From Gimibacter soli (GTDB taxonomy: Bacteria > Pseudomonadota > Alphaproteobacteria > Sphingomonadales > Kordiimonadaceae): 64,000 nt of DNA. Shown here one piece after another: positions 18,918 to 27,284 of the stretch. The notes beneath the pieces are model-generated. The model did not search any database and had not been told where the DNA came from. It was given only the letters and a program-made list of their open reading frames with translations. A program made the position numbers and the translations under genes. The stretch covers positions 2,910,001-2,974,000 of the forward strand of contig NZ_CP116805.1 in NCBI RefSeq assembly GCF_028463845.1. The letters are read 5' to 3'. Positions within the stretch are counted from its first letter, which is position 1. Each line of letters opens with the position of its first letter.

Positions 18918-19430
18918 TCAGAGGCCGTCGGTGCCGCGCGACAGGGCAGCCGCCCCGGTCCGCGCAACCTCGACAAGGCCAAGTTCGCTCATAAGCTCGA
19001 CAAAGGCGTCGATCTTGTCGGCCGAGCCCGTAAGCTCGAACACGAAACTGGTTCTGGTGCTGTCCACCGTGTTGGCACGGAAGGCATCGGCAAGCCGCAG
19101 CGCTTCAACGCGCTTCTCGCCCTCGCCCCGCACTTTCACGAGCGCCAGCTCGCGCGAGACGAATTTGCCGTCAACCGTCAGGTCGGCAACCTTGTGAACG
19201 GGCACCAGCCGGTCAAGCTGTGCCTTGATCTGCTCGATCACCATACGGGTGCCGGTGGTGACAACCGTGATGCGCGAGCGCTTGGCTTCGGCGTCCACGG
19301 AAGCCACAGTCAGGCTTTCAATGTTATAGCCACGGCCCGAAAACAGGCCGATCACGCGGGCAAGCACGCCCGCTTCGTTGTCCACGATCACACTGATGGT
19401 ATGACGCGCAATGGTTCCCTGCTCTTGCAT
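18918..19430 (-). CDS. ilvN: acetolactate synthase regulatory (small) subunit
   Basis: A 170-residue regulatory subunit. The N-terminal ACT domain ('HTISVIVDNEAGVLARVIGLFSGRGYNIESL', residues ~9-40) binds valine for feedback control. The C-terminal ALS_ss_C domain begins at about residue 85 ('SRELALVKV'). It is 37 bp downstream of ilvB and its product should assemble with the large subunit. The start at 19430 (MQEQGT) gives the family length; the frame is open further upstream without supporting features. Confidence 0.95.
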   Translation of the reverse strand: MQEQGTIARHTISVIVDNEAGVLARVIGLFSGRGYNIESLTVASVDAEAKRSRITVVTTGTRMVIEQIKAQLDRLVPVHKVADLTVDGKFVSRELALVKVRGEGEKRVEALRLADAFRANTVDSTRTSFVFELTGSADKIDAFVELMSELGLVEVARTGAAALSRGTDGL

Positions 19431-19467
19431 GGTGCTTTCCGCCTTTCTTTGAGGGGGTTCTGAGGGA

Positions 19468-21267
19468 TTAAACAACAGCACGGGCTTCGTCCGATGAAGG
19501 CTGCACCACGACATCGCCGGAGAGCAGCATTTCGTTATGCGCCGCACCCGCCGGCACCATGGGGAAGCAATTCTCGATCTTCGAGACAAGGCAATCCACC
19601 ATTACCGGACCATCGTGGTTGATCATCTCAAGGATCGCCGCATCAAGGTCTTTGGGGTCGGACACGCGAATGCCCTTCCAGCCATAAGCCTCGGCGAGCT
19701 TCACGAAGTCCGGCAGCGCATCGGAATAGCTTTCCGAACGGCGGCCATCGTAGGTCAGGTCCTGCCACTGGCGCACCATGCCCATGAATTCGTTGTTCAG
19801 GATGAAGACCTTGACCGGCAGCTTGTACTGGTTGGCGGTCGACATTTCCTGAATATTCATCTGGATCGAGGCTTCCCCCGCCACATCGATGCACAGGCGA
19901 TCCGGGAAGGCAACCTGCGCGCCGATGGCAGCCGGCAGGCCGTAACCCATGGTGCCGAGGCCACCCGAGGTCAGCCAGCAGTTCGGCCGGTCGAAGCCAA
20001 GGAACTGCGCCGCCCACATCTGGTGCTGGCCCACTTCGGTCGAGATCACCGGATTGCGATCGGCGGTCAGCGCCTGCAGGCGTTCGATCGCCTTCTGCGG
20101 CATGATCACATCGGTGCTGTCGGTATAGGACAGGCACTTCTTGGCGCGCCAATGGGCGATCTGCTTCCACCAGGCATCGAGCGAAGGTTGATGGTCCTTG
20201 GCTTTCAGATCACGCCACAGGGTCACCATGCGCTTCAACACGCTCGCCGCATCGCCAACGATCCCGACATCGACGGTGATATTCTTGTTGATGGACGACA
20301 GGTCGATATCGATCTGGATTTTCTTCGAGCCCGGCGAGAAAGCGTCGGTGCGGCCGGTTACCCGGTCATCGAAGCGCGCGCCAACCGCCAGCATGACGTC
20401 GCAGTCATGCATCGCGTGGTTGGCTTCCCACGTGCCGTGCATGCCAAGCATGCCAAGGAATTGCTTATCGGAGGCCGGGAAGGCACCCAGGCCCATCAGG
20501 GTCGAGGTTACCGGAATGCCGGTCTCGCGGGCGAAGGCAACCAGCAGTTCGGATGCCTCGGGGCCTGCGTTGATGACGCCACCGCCCGAATAGATGATCG
20601 GTCGCTCGGCTTTCGCCAACAGGCGGATGGCATTGAGGATTTTCTCCTCGTCGCCGTCAACCTGTGGCCGGTATGTGCGGTGCGCCTTCTGGCCCGAAAG
20701 CTTGTAGGGCGCCTTTTCGATCTGCACGTCTTTCGGCAGGTCGATCACAACGGGGCCGGGGCGACCGTTTGTCGCCACATAAAAGGCTTCATAGATGATA
20801 TCCGGGATCAGCGCCGGATCCTTCACCAGATAGTTATGCTTGGTGCAGGGGCGCGTGATGCCTACGGTATCGGCTTCCTGGAAGGCATCGTTGCCGATCA
20901 GGTGGCGGGCAACCTGCCCCGTGAGGCAGACGACCGGAATGGAATCGAGAAGTGCGTCCGTGAGGCCGGTTACAGCGTTCGTGGCGCCGGGGCCTGAGGT
21001 TACCAGAACAACGCCGGGCTTGCCGGTCGAACGGGCATAGCCTTCCGCTGCGTGAACGGCGGCCTGCTCGTGCCGCACCAGAATGTGACGGATGCTGTTC
21101 TGCTTGAAAATCTCGTCATAGATCGGCAGGACGGCGCCGCCCGGATACCCGAAAATGACCTCGACCCCTAGCTCACGAAGGGCCCGCATGATCATCTGGG
21201 CGCCGGAGAGCATTTCGGCGGTTTCAGCCGCCGCGGGGTGGATCTGGGTGTCGGTCGTGGTCGTCAT
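19468..21267 (-). CDS. ilvB: acetolactate synthase catalytic (large) subunit
   Basis: An about 599-residue ThDP-dependent enzyme and the first common step of valine, leucine and isoleucine synthesis. Seen are the catalytic Glu region 'VRHEQAAVHAAEGYARSTG', the FAD domain ('LGMHGTWEANHAMHDCDVML') and the ThDP motif in its usual alphaproteobacterial form 'DVAGEASIQMNIQE...ILNN'. The ATG at 21267 has a weak ribosome-binding site; an in-frame start 42 bases upstream is possible. The 208-bp leader toward miaA holds a candidate promoter, but I found no convincing leader peptide with a proper start. Confidence 0.96.
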   Translation of the reverse strand: MTTTTDTQIHPAAAETAEMLSGAQMIMRALRELGVEVIFGYPGGAVLPIYDEIFKQNSIRHILVRHEQAAVHAAEGYARSTGKPGVVLVTSGPGATNAVTGLTDALLDSIPVVCLTGQVARHLIGNDAFQEADTVGITRPCTKHNYLVKDPALIPDIIYEAFYVATNGRPGPVVIDLPKDVQIEKAPYKLSGQKAHRTYRPQVDGDEEKILNAIRLLAKAERPIIYSGGGVINAGPEASELLVAFARETGIPVTSTLMGLGAFPASDKQFLGMLGMHGTWEANHAMHDCDVMLAVGARFDDRVTGRTDAFSPGSKKIQIDIDLSSINKNITVDVGIVGDAASVLKRMVTLWRDLKAKDHQPSLDAWWKQIAHWRAKKCLSYTDSTDVIMPQKAIERLQALTADRNPVISTEVGQHQMWAAQFLGFDRPNCWLTSGGLGTMGYGLPAAIGAQVAFPDRLCIDVAGEASIQMNIQEMSTANQYKLPVKVFILNNEFMGMVRQWQDLTYDGRRSESYSDALPDFVKLAEAYGWKGIRVSDPKDLDAAILEMINHDGPVMVDCLVSKIENCFPMVPAGAAHNEMLLSGDVVVQPSSDEARAVV

Positions 21268-21443
21268 TTTTCTGTCCGCTCGTTCAACATATGTGGTTTC
21301 CGCGCGCACGCGCGCAGATCGAAGCGACCCTGATTGTTAAGGAGGCCCTGTTGGCCGACGGGTGGGTCCCTTCATCTTCGCCGTCAGAACGTCATGCCCG
21401 ACAACAAAGACCCGCGCCGCACGAATCCGGCGCCGGGAGTGGC

Positions 21444-21472
21444 ACCTTATTTTGCGGAAATTTCATAGTCAA
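21444..21472 (-). promoter_or_regulatory. candidate promoter of ilvBNC
   Basis: On the minus strand TTGACT (21472-21467) and TAAGGT (21449-21444) are separated by 17 bp, a fair match at -35 and a poor one at -10. The region lies between the miaA stop and ilvB and would give a leader of about 170 nucleotides. Assignment is by pattern only. Confidence 0.35.
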
Positions 21473-21475
21473 CCG

Positions 21476-22408
21476 CTATTTTGATATTTTAATTACAAAA
21501 TCACTGTAAATGTTTTCGTAATATTGCGCGTCCCAGCGTGGCCAATCCCCAAACTGGTTCCGGAACCATGTCAGTTGCCGCTTGGCAAACCGCCGGGTCT
21601 GCATCTGGCTTTCGGCTTTTGCCGCCTCAAGGTCCACTTCACCATCAAGATAGGCGGCAAGCGTGGGCACCCCGAGCGCCTTCATCACCGGCAAGGTTGG
21701 ATCAAGGCCCCGCACCATCAGCGCCTCGACTTCGGCAAGCGCGCCTTCCTGCAGCATCAGTTCGAACCTGAGGTCGCAGCGTGCATACAGTTCGTCGCGC
21801 GGCCATTCGAGGACGATTTTCTCGACAAGCCCGGCGGCGTCCAGCGGGGCGAGCGGGCCGGGTCTGGTGTCGGCCTGCCAGTCGGTGATCGGGCGGCCGG
21901 TCGCCAGCACCACCTCAAGCGCGCGGGACACCCGCTGGCTATCGCCGGGCGCGAGGCGCGCTGCCGCCACAGGGTCAAGGGGCGCAAGCTCGGCATGGGC
22001 CGCCGCACTGCCTTCCGCCGCCACTTTGGCCCGCACCCGCGCGCGGATGTCTTCAGGGATTTCGGGGATCTCCGCGATACCGCCCAGCAGCACTTTGAAA
22101 TACATGCCGGTGCCGCCCACAAGGATCGGCACCTTGTCGGCGGCATGTGCCGCTTCGATCTCGGCCATCGCTGCTGCCGCCCAGTCAGCCGCTGAATAGG
22201 CCACGTCATCGGCCACTGTGCCATACAGGCGGTGCGGGACGCGGGCTTCGTCCGCCACGCTCGGCCGGGCAGAGAGGACACGGAGGCCCGCGTAAACCTG
22301 CATGCTGTCGGCATTGATCACCACGCCGCCCAGATCTTCAGCCAGCCGCAAGGCCAAAGCCGACTTGCCGCTCGCGGTTGGACCTGCAATAAGTATGACG
22401 CGCGACAT
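21476..22408 (-). CDS. miaA: tRNA dimethylallyltransferase
   Basis: A 310-residue enzyme that adds a dimethylallyl group to A37 of tRNAs reading UNN codons. It has the N-terminal P-loop 'AGPTASGKSALALRLAE', 'INADSMQVYAGLRVLSARP', the 'VGGTGMYFKVLLGGIAEIPE' block and the C-terminal 'TRRFAKRQLTWFRNQ' basic motif. The ATG at 22408 follows GGGGA, and a longer frame begins 18 bases upstream. It is transcribed divergently from serB, with only 33 bp between the start codons. Confidence 0.96.
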   Translation of the reverse strand: MSRVILIAGPTASGKSALALRLAEDLGGVVINADSMQVYAGLRVLSARPSVADEARVPHRLYGTVADDVAYSAADWAAAAMAEIEAAHAADKVPILVGGTGMYFKVLLGGIAEIPEIPEDIRARVRAKVAAEGSAAAHAELAPLDPVAAARLAPGDSQRVSRALEVVLATGRPITDWQADTRPGPLAPLDAAGLVEKIVLEWPRDELYARCDLRFELMLQEGALAEVEALMVRGLDPTLPVMKALGVPTLAAYLDGEVDLEAAKAESQMQTRRFAKRQLTWFRNQFGDWPRWDAQYYENIYSDFVIKISK

Positions 22409-22441
22409 ATTTCCCCGGCTTTTCAATCAGAATGGTGTGAC

Positions 22442-23356
22442 ATGAAACTGGTGCTGACCCTGATCGTCAACCCCGAGAATGCGGCTTCCGAGCGCCGCGA
22501 GGCCCTGGAAGGTGCCCTCGCCGCTGCGCGCAGCCTGTTTGGCGAGCGGGGCCTGCCCTCAGGCGAGGTCGATTGGCTGTCGGAAGGCGAAGCACTGGAC
22601 CTGCCGTTCGACGCCGATTTCGGCACCGGCCTGCGTGACGCCATGATGGAGGCACTGGCCCCCTTCCCTGTCGATCACGTTGTGCAGGATGCCGCCGGTC
22701 GCCGCAAGCAGTTGCTGGTAGCCGACATGGATAGCACCATGATCACCATCGAATGTATCGATGAACTCGCCGATTTCGCGGGGCTCAAAGAAAAGGTCGC
22801 CGCTGTGACCGAAGCCGCTATGCGCGGGGAACTCGATTTCATCGCTGCCCTTCACGAGCGCGTCGCCCTCCTCAAAGGGCTGGATGAAGCCGTGTTGCAG
22901 CGCTGCTATGACGAACGCGTCGAATTCACTCCCGGCGGCCGCACGCTGATCCAGACGATGCGCGGCAATGGCGCCCTCACAGCGCTTGTTTCCGGCGGTT
23001 TCACCTTTTTCACCGGGCGGGTTGCGACCGAGCTCGGGTTCGAAATCAACCGGGCGAACGTGCTGGGCCTCAGGGCCGGCAAGCTGACCGGCGAGGTTAT
23101 CCCGCCGATTTCGGATGCCCGCACCAAGGTCGATACCCTGATTGAACTCCGGACCGCTGCAGGCCTGACGCCAGACGAGACGATGGCAGTGGGTGACGGC
23201 GCCAACGATATCCCGATGATCCAGACCGCCGGCATGGGGATCGCCTTCCGCGCCAAACCGAAGGCCGAGGCCGCCGCGCGCGCCGCGGTCCGCCACGGCA
23301 ACCTGACGGCGCTTCTCTATATTCAGGGATACAGGAAAGACGAGTTCCGGGCCTGA
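22442..23356 (+). CDS. serB: phosphoserine phosphatase
   Basis: A 304-residue HAD-family enzyme, the last step of serine synthesis. An N-terminal ACT-like segment (about residues 1-85) precedes the HAD core. Motif I is 'VADMDSTMITIECIDE', with the nucleophile Asp and DxDST signature. Motif II is 'ALVSGGFTFFTGRV' and motif III/IV is 'AVGDGANDIPMIQTAG'. The start at 22442 matches family length and begins right after the miaA divergent region. It converges on a PAS_5 gene. Confidence 0.96.
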   Translation: MKLVLTLIVNPENAASERREALEGALAAARSLFGERGLPSGEVDWLSEGEALDLPFDADFGTGLRDAMMEALAPFPVDHVVQDAAGRRKQLLVADMDSTMITIECIDELADFAGLKEKVAAVTEAAMRGELDFIAALHERVALLKGLDEAVLQRCYDERVEFTPGGRTLIQTMRGNGALTALVSGGFTFFTGRVATELGFEINRANVLGLRAGKLTGEVIPPISDARTKVDTLIELRTAAGLTPDETMAVGDGANDIPMIQTAGMGIAFRAKPKAEAAARAAVRHGNLTALLYIQGYRKDEFRA

Positions 23357-23360
23357 AGCC

Positions 23361-23915
23361 TCAGTTGTCCTCGAACTGCGTTTCGGGGACAACGTCCACA
23401 TGGACGAGAAACTGGGCGACATTCCCGCCGTCAGCGTCCATCAGCGGCACATACATCGCATCTACCACCAGGCCGATCCCCTGATAGCTGTGCCCCCACG
23501 CCAGCGAGCGCCCGGGCCTGCGCCCCTGCCATGACGTCTGGATCGAGGCAAGCTGGCGTTGCCCGACGGCTTTAAGGACCGCTTCCGAAAACTTGCGACC
23601 CGTCCGGCGGCCATAGAAACGTTCGACCCATGTGCCCATCAGGCGGATCATACCGTCCACGGGCGGCTCGGCAGCGACGTCATAGATCGGATCGAACAGG
23701 CAGATTTTGGGCAGATAATGGGTCAGCGCAGAAGGCCGCACGTCGCCCTTGATATAGTAACCGCGTTCAGCGGCAGCGGCATCAAGCGCCGCCAGCACCG
23801 ACTGCTTGTCCTTGCCGATCCGGCTGCGATCCGCAACCCAGCGCCATTCGGAGCGCAGAGCTCCCGTTTGCTGCAGGATTTCATCATGAATGGGCGGCTC
23901 GAAGGACGAGGTCAC
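23361..23915 (-). CDS. PAS_5 (MopJ-type) single-domain protein
   Basis: A 184-residue protein that is essentially one PAS_5 domain. Family features are 'YYIKGDVRPSALTHYLPKICLFDPIYD' followed by 'DGMIRLMGTWVERFYGRRTGRKF' and C-terminal strands ('MYVPLMDADGGNVAQFLVHVDVV'). Such alphaproteobacterial proteins include Caulobacter MopJ, which links nutritional signals to the cell cycle, but most are uncharacterised. It has no output domain. The gene sits immediately after a second PAS_5 gene with only 26 bp between them, so they are probably co-transcribed. Confidence 0.82.
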   Translation of the reverse strand: MTSSFEPPIHDEILQQTGALRSEWRWVADRSRIGKDKQSVLAALDAAAAERGYYIKGDVRPSALTHYLPKICLFDPIYDVAAEPPVDGMIRLMGTWVERFYGRRTGRKFSEAVLKAVGQRQLASIQTSWQGRRPGRSLAWGHSYQGIGLVVDAMYVPLMDADGGNVAQFLVHVDVVPETQFEDN

Positions 23916-23941
23916 GATACTGCCAGCTCCGGCTACTATGC

Positions 23942-24493
23942 CTACACACCCTCAGCCGGGCGGCCACGGGTCACATTGATATGGATGAGCAATCCACGCA
24001 CCTCATCGCCCGTTTCATCCATGAACGGGAAATAGCTCGCCGCCACGGTCAGATATTCCTTGCCCTGCGTCAAGCCGTAAGCCGTGGAAACCCCGCAGCG
24101 CCCGCTTTCCACAATCTTGGTGGCAGCAGCCATCACCCTGTCCGATGCTTCTCGCATCGGCACCTTGGAGACAAGCCAGCCGGTGATCTTCCCGTAATAG
24201 GCCTCGGCATCCGTGCCGATCAGGCGGATAAGCAGGTCAAACGGCTGATGTTCGCCGTCACGGATCACATCCATCAGCACGATCATCGGCAATTGTTTCA
24301 GAAGGTCGGTGGGAACGAGATCGGAACGACGGTAGAAGCCCCGCCCGGCGGCGCGTTTGTCGAGCGCAGCTTGCACCACGCGAGCATCGTCCTCAAGATC
24401 GGTTGGCGACGATACCCAGTGCCACGCGATCTTCAGGTCACCACCACCCGATTTGACAAGCCCCTCTTCATAGATGTCGAAGGAAGATGACAT
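23942..24493 (-). CDS. PAS_5 (MopJ-type) single-domain protein
   Basis: A 183-residue protein of the same architecture: a short variable N-terminus, 'IAWHWVSSPTDL', then 'GFYRRSDLVPTDLLKQLPMIVLMDVI', 'FDLLIRLIGTDAEAYYGKITG' and the final strands 'SYFPFMDETGDEVRGLLIHINVT'. It shares only moderate similarity with its neighbour, so the pair is an old duplication or two separate family members. No cofactor-binding residue can be named from the sequence. It precedes the other PAS_5 gene on the minus strand. Confidence 0.82.
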   Translation of the reverse strand: MSSSFDIYEEGLVKSGGGDLKIAWHWVSSPTDLEDDARVVQAALDKRAAGRGFYRRSDLVPTDLLKQLPMIVLMDVIRDGEHQPFDLLIRLIGTDAEAYYGKITGWLVSKVPMREASDRVMAAATKIVESGRCGVSTAYGLTQGKEYLTVAASYFPFMDETGDEVRGLLIHINVTRGRPAEGV

Positions 24494-24572
24494 CCCTGAT
24501 CCCCTGTTGGCAAAAGCTCGAGCCCCTGTAACAGGATATACAATTCGGCCCGGTTCGCCAACAAATGCAAAA

Positions 24573-24594
24573 AGGGCCGGTAAACACCGGCCCT
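24573..24594. terminator. rho-independent terminator after degP
   Basis: An 8-bp stem, AGGGCCGG/CCGGCCCT, with a 6-base loop. On the minus strand it is followed by TTTTTGC, 29 bp past the degP stop. On the plus strand it is followed by CTTCTTTG. It separates degP from the PAS_5 pair. Confidence 0.85.
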
Positions 24595-24622
24595 CTTCTT
24601 TGTCATTTTCAGTGCGTCGATC

Positions 24623-26122
24623 TTATTCTTCTGCCAGCGGCAGCGGAATATGGACCGTGTTGCCACGATAGTGGACAAGCAGCAGGACACTTTCGCGACC
24701 CTCAGCCTCGGCCGCGTCGATCTTCTCGGCCACCTCGGTGATCGAGGTCACCGGCTCCTGATTGACGCGCATGATCACAGTGCCGGGGCGAATGCCAGCC
24801 CGGAAGGCTTCCGAGCGACGGTCGACACGCACGATGGCAACGCCGTTCACATCGTCCGCAATCCGGTAGCGGCCACGCAGGTCACCATTGAGCGGCGAAA
24901 GCTCCATGCCCTGCACCAGTTCGCGGTCCGACATATTGGGGCCACGTGGGCTATCCGGTCCGTTGTCGTCCTTCGCGGTTTCGTCGTCCTGCAGTTCACC
25001 CGTTTTCACAGTGATCGACATGCGCTTGCCCTGGCGGATGATATCCACCTTCACAGGCTTGCCGACCGAGGTGCGGGCCACTTCCTGGCTGAGGCTGCGG
25101 GTATCGGAAATCGACTTGCCGTCCCAGGCGAGGATGATGTCGCCCGCTTCAATGCCTGCGGCTTTGGCCGGGCTTTCATCGAAGATGCGGTTGACGATGG
25201 CGCCTTCCTTGATATCGAGGCCGAGGCTCTTGGCGATTTCCTCGGTCACCGGCTCGATGGTCACACCCAGCCAGCCGCGGCGGATCTTGCCATGCTCTTT
25301 CAGTTCTTCGATATAGCGGCGGGCGTCGTTCGACGGGATGGCAAAGCCGATCCCCACATTGCCGCCCGACGGCGAGAAGATGGCGCTGTTGATGCCAACC
25401 ACTTCACCGGCCATGTTGAAAAGCGGACCGCCCGAGTTGCCGCGGTTGATCGGCGCATCGGTCTGGATGAAATCGATATAGGTCGAACCGACCGGGCGGT
25501 TACGCGCCGAGATGATCCCGGCAGTTACCGAGCCACCAAGGCCGAACGGGTTGCCGATGGCCATTACCCAGTCGCCGATGCGGGATTTATCGGAATCGCC
25601 CCAGCGCACGAACGGCAGGTCGTCACCGTCCTCGATCTTCAGAAGCGCGAGGTCGGTTTTGCTGTCACGGCCCACCACTTTGGCTGGCAATTCTTCGCCG
25701 TCCTTGATGATGACGGTGATTTCATCGGCGTCCTCGATCACGTGGTTGTTGGTCACCACATAACCGGCCTTGTCGATGATAAAGCCCGAACCAAGCGACT
25801 GCGCGCGTTGCGGCTCGGCTTCTTCCTCTTCACCCATGCGGTCGCGGAATTCTTCCCACAGGTCGCCGAAAGGCATGCCCTCGGGGACTTGTGGCAAGGC
25901 GCGGCGACCGGGGCCACGCAGCGTCTGCACGGTCGAGATATTCACAACGGCGGGCGAAAGTTCGTCCACGAGATCGGCAAAGCTTTCCGGCGCACCGCGC
26001 GCTTCGGCCCGGCTGATCCCGACCGCGAGGGTCGAAACGGCCGCCATAGCCATCAGCGCCGAGCGCAGGGTCATCTTGCGTCCAGTCTTCGCTGTCAGGT
26101 TTCTGTTTTCGTAGGTGCTCAC
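24623..26122 (-). CDS. degP: periplasmic Do-type serine protease/chaperone
   Basis: An about 499-residue HtrA-family enzyme with an N-terminal signal segment ('LRSALMAMAAVSTLAVG'), a trypsin-like domain and two PDZ domains (about 285-375 and 405-495). The triad is seen in 'VTNNHVIEDADE' (His), 'SKTDLALLKIE' (Asp) and 'INRGNSGGPLFN' (Ser). It degrades or refolds misfolded envelope proteins. I prefer a GTG start at 26122: AAGGAG lies 8 bases upstream, while the ATG two codons earlier is only 2 bases from it. It is last in the hflK-hflC-DUF2065-degP group. Confidence 0.94.
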   Translation of the reverse strand: MSTYENRNLTAKTGRKMTLRSALMAMAAVSTLAVGISRAEARGAPESFADLVDELSPAVVNISTVQTLRGPGRRALPQVPEGMPFGDLWEEFRDRMGEEEEAEPQRAQSLGSGFIIDKAGYVVTNNHVIEDADEITVIIKDGEELPAKVVGRDSKTDLALLKIEDGDDLPFVRWGDSDKSRIGDWVMAIGNPFGLGGSVTAGIISARNRPVGSTYIDFIQTDAPINRGNSGGPLFNMAGEVVGINSAIFSPSGGNVGIGFAIPSNDARRYIEELKEHGKIRRGWLGVTIEPVTEEIAKSLGLDIKEGAIVNRIFDESPAKAAGIEAGDIILAWDGKSISDTRSLSQEVARTSVGKPVKVDIIRQGKRMSITVKTGELQDDETAKDDNGPDSPRGPNMSDRELVQGMELSPLNGDLRGRYRIADDVNGVAIVRVDRRSEAFRAGIRPGTVIMRVNQEPVTSITEVAEKIDAAEAEGRESVLLLVHYRGNTVHIPLPLAEE

Positions 26123-26193
26123 GCACATCTCTCCTTTGATCAGTCAAAGTCCCGTGTTGGCCTCGGGAGGCTCGGCGGGGATGAAGACAGGCT

Positions 26194-26385
26194 TCAACCC
26201 AGCGCCATGAATATAAGAAGTGCACCGAACCCGGCTGCGGTCAAGCCTGCGAACCGCAGCTTTGCGGCGGGCAGTGCCAGAACTGCGACAAGCGCCTTGC
26301 GCATTCCTTCCGGAAAAAGCGCATAGGCCGCCCCCTCGATGAAGAGGGCGAGCCCGATTGCGGCGATGAATACGGTCCAGAACAC
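26194..26385 (-). CDS. DUF2065 (YjeT-like) inner-membrane protein
   Basis: A 63-residue protein with two hydrophobic helices and the family signature 'GLALFIEGAAYALFPEGMRK' between them, followed by a second helix ending 'GFGALLIFMALG'. YjeT-type proteins are found between hflC and the Do protease in many proteobacteria, exactly as here. Function is unknown, but the position suggests a link to HflKC/FtsH quality control. Confidence 0.88.
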   Translation of the reverse strand: MFWTVFIAAIGLALFIEGAAYALFPEGMRKALVAVLALPAAKLRFAGLTAAGFGALLIFMALG

Positions 26386-26397
26386 AGGGACCCAGCG

Positions 26398-27279
26398 TTA
26401 CTTCCGGCGTTTGCCGTTCCCGTTCGGATCAAGGAACAGGTGGAAGAATTCGCTGTCCGGCGACAGAACAAGCCGGGTATCCGATTTGCCGAGCGTTGCC
26501 CGGTAAGCCGAAAGGGTACGGTAGAATTCAAAGAATTCCGGATCCTGCCCATAGGCGTCGGCGAAAATGCGGGTGGCTTCGGCGTCTGCTTCACCGCGGA
26601 TGACCGCAGCTTCGCGGCGTGCTTCGGCAAGCGTTTCAGCAACCTTACGGTCAGCAATGGCGCGGATGGCAAGGGCCTGTTCCTGGCCTTCTGCACGCTT
26701 TTCAGCGGCTTCACGCTGGCGTTCGGTTTCCATGCGCTGGAAGATCGACTGGCTGTTGGCAGCCGGAAGATCAACCCGTTTCAGGCGCACTTCCAACACT
26801 TCAAGACCAAGCGACGCGGCGCGTTCATTGGTCAGTTCCGAAATCCGCTTCATCAGTTCAGAGCGCGAGCCCGAAACGATGGCCGTCATGCGTTCGTTCG
26901 CCAGCACCTGACGGATCGAGGACTGCATGATCTTTTCCAGCAGATCCGACGCGTTCGTTTCCGTACGGGCTGCCTGATAGGTTTTCAGCGGATCGGCAAT
27001 GCGGAACCGGGCAAAGCTGTCCACCACAAGACGGCGCTGGTCCGAAGCCAGTACTTCCTGCGGGCGGACATCAAGGCTGAGGATACGCTTGTCGAGATAG
27101 ATGACCTGCTCCACGAACGGCGTCTTGAAATGCAGGCCGGGCTCGACAACGGTGCGCTGCGGATCACCGAACTGCACGACGATTGCCTGCTGGCGTTCGT
27201 TAACGGTGTAGAGCGAGGCGCCAACCAGAAGGGCGCCAAGGACGAGAACAACGATACCGGAAATGGCTTTTGCATTCAT
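26398..27279 (-). CDS. hflC: HflC, SPFH-family modulator of FtsH protease
   Basis: A 293-residue membrane-anchored SPFH protein. An N-terminal helix (about residues 7-25) leads to 'NERQQAIVVQFGDPQRTVVEPGLHFK' and then a long Ala/Glu/Arg-rich coiled coil ('ERQREAAEKRAEGQEQALAI'). The C-terminus carries 'YGQDPEFFEFYRTLSAYR', characteristic of HflC. With HflK it forms a cage around FtsH and restricts its access to membrane substrates. The gene starts 5 bp after the hflK stop. Confidence 0.95.
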   Translation of the reverse strand: MNAKAISGIVVLVLGALLVGASLYTVNERQQAIVVQFGDPQRTVVEPGLHFKTPFVEQVIYLDKRILSLDVRPQEVLASDQRRLVVDSFARFRIADPLKTYQAARTETNASDLLEKIMQSSIRQVLANERMTAIVSGSRSELMKRISELTNERAASLGLEVLEVRLKRVDLPAANSQSIFQRMETERQREAAEKRAEGQEQALAIRAIADRKVAETLAEARREAAVIRGEADAEATRIFADAYGQDPEFFEFYRTLSAYRATLGKSDTRLVLSPDSEFFHLFLDPNGNGKRRK

Positions 27280-27284
27280 GGTCG

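Noticed and set aside
21310-21475. Val/Leu codon run (GTC TTT GTT GTC ... GTT CTG) in the ilvB leader, resembling an attenuator peptide
   Set aside because: No ATG, GTG or TTG opens this frame after its upstream stop and I could not see a terminator/antiterminator pair.
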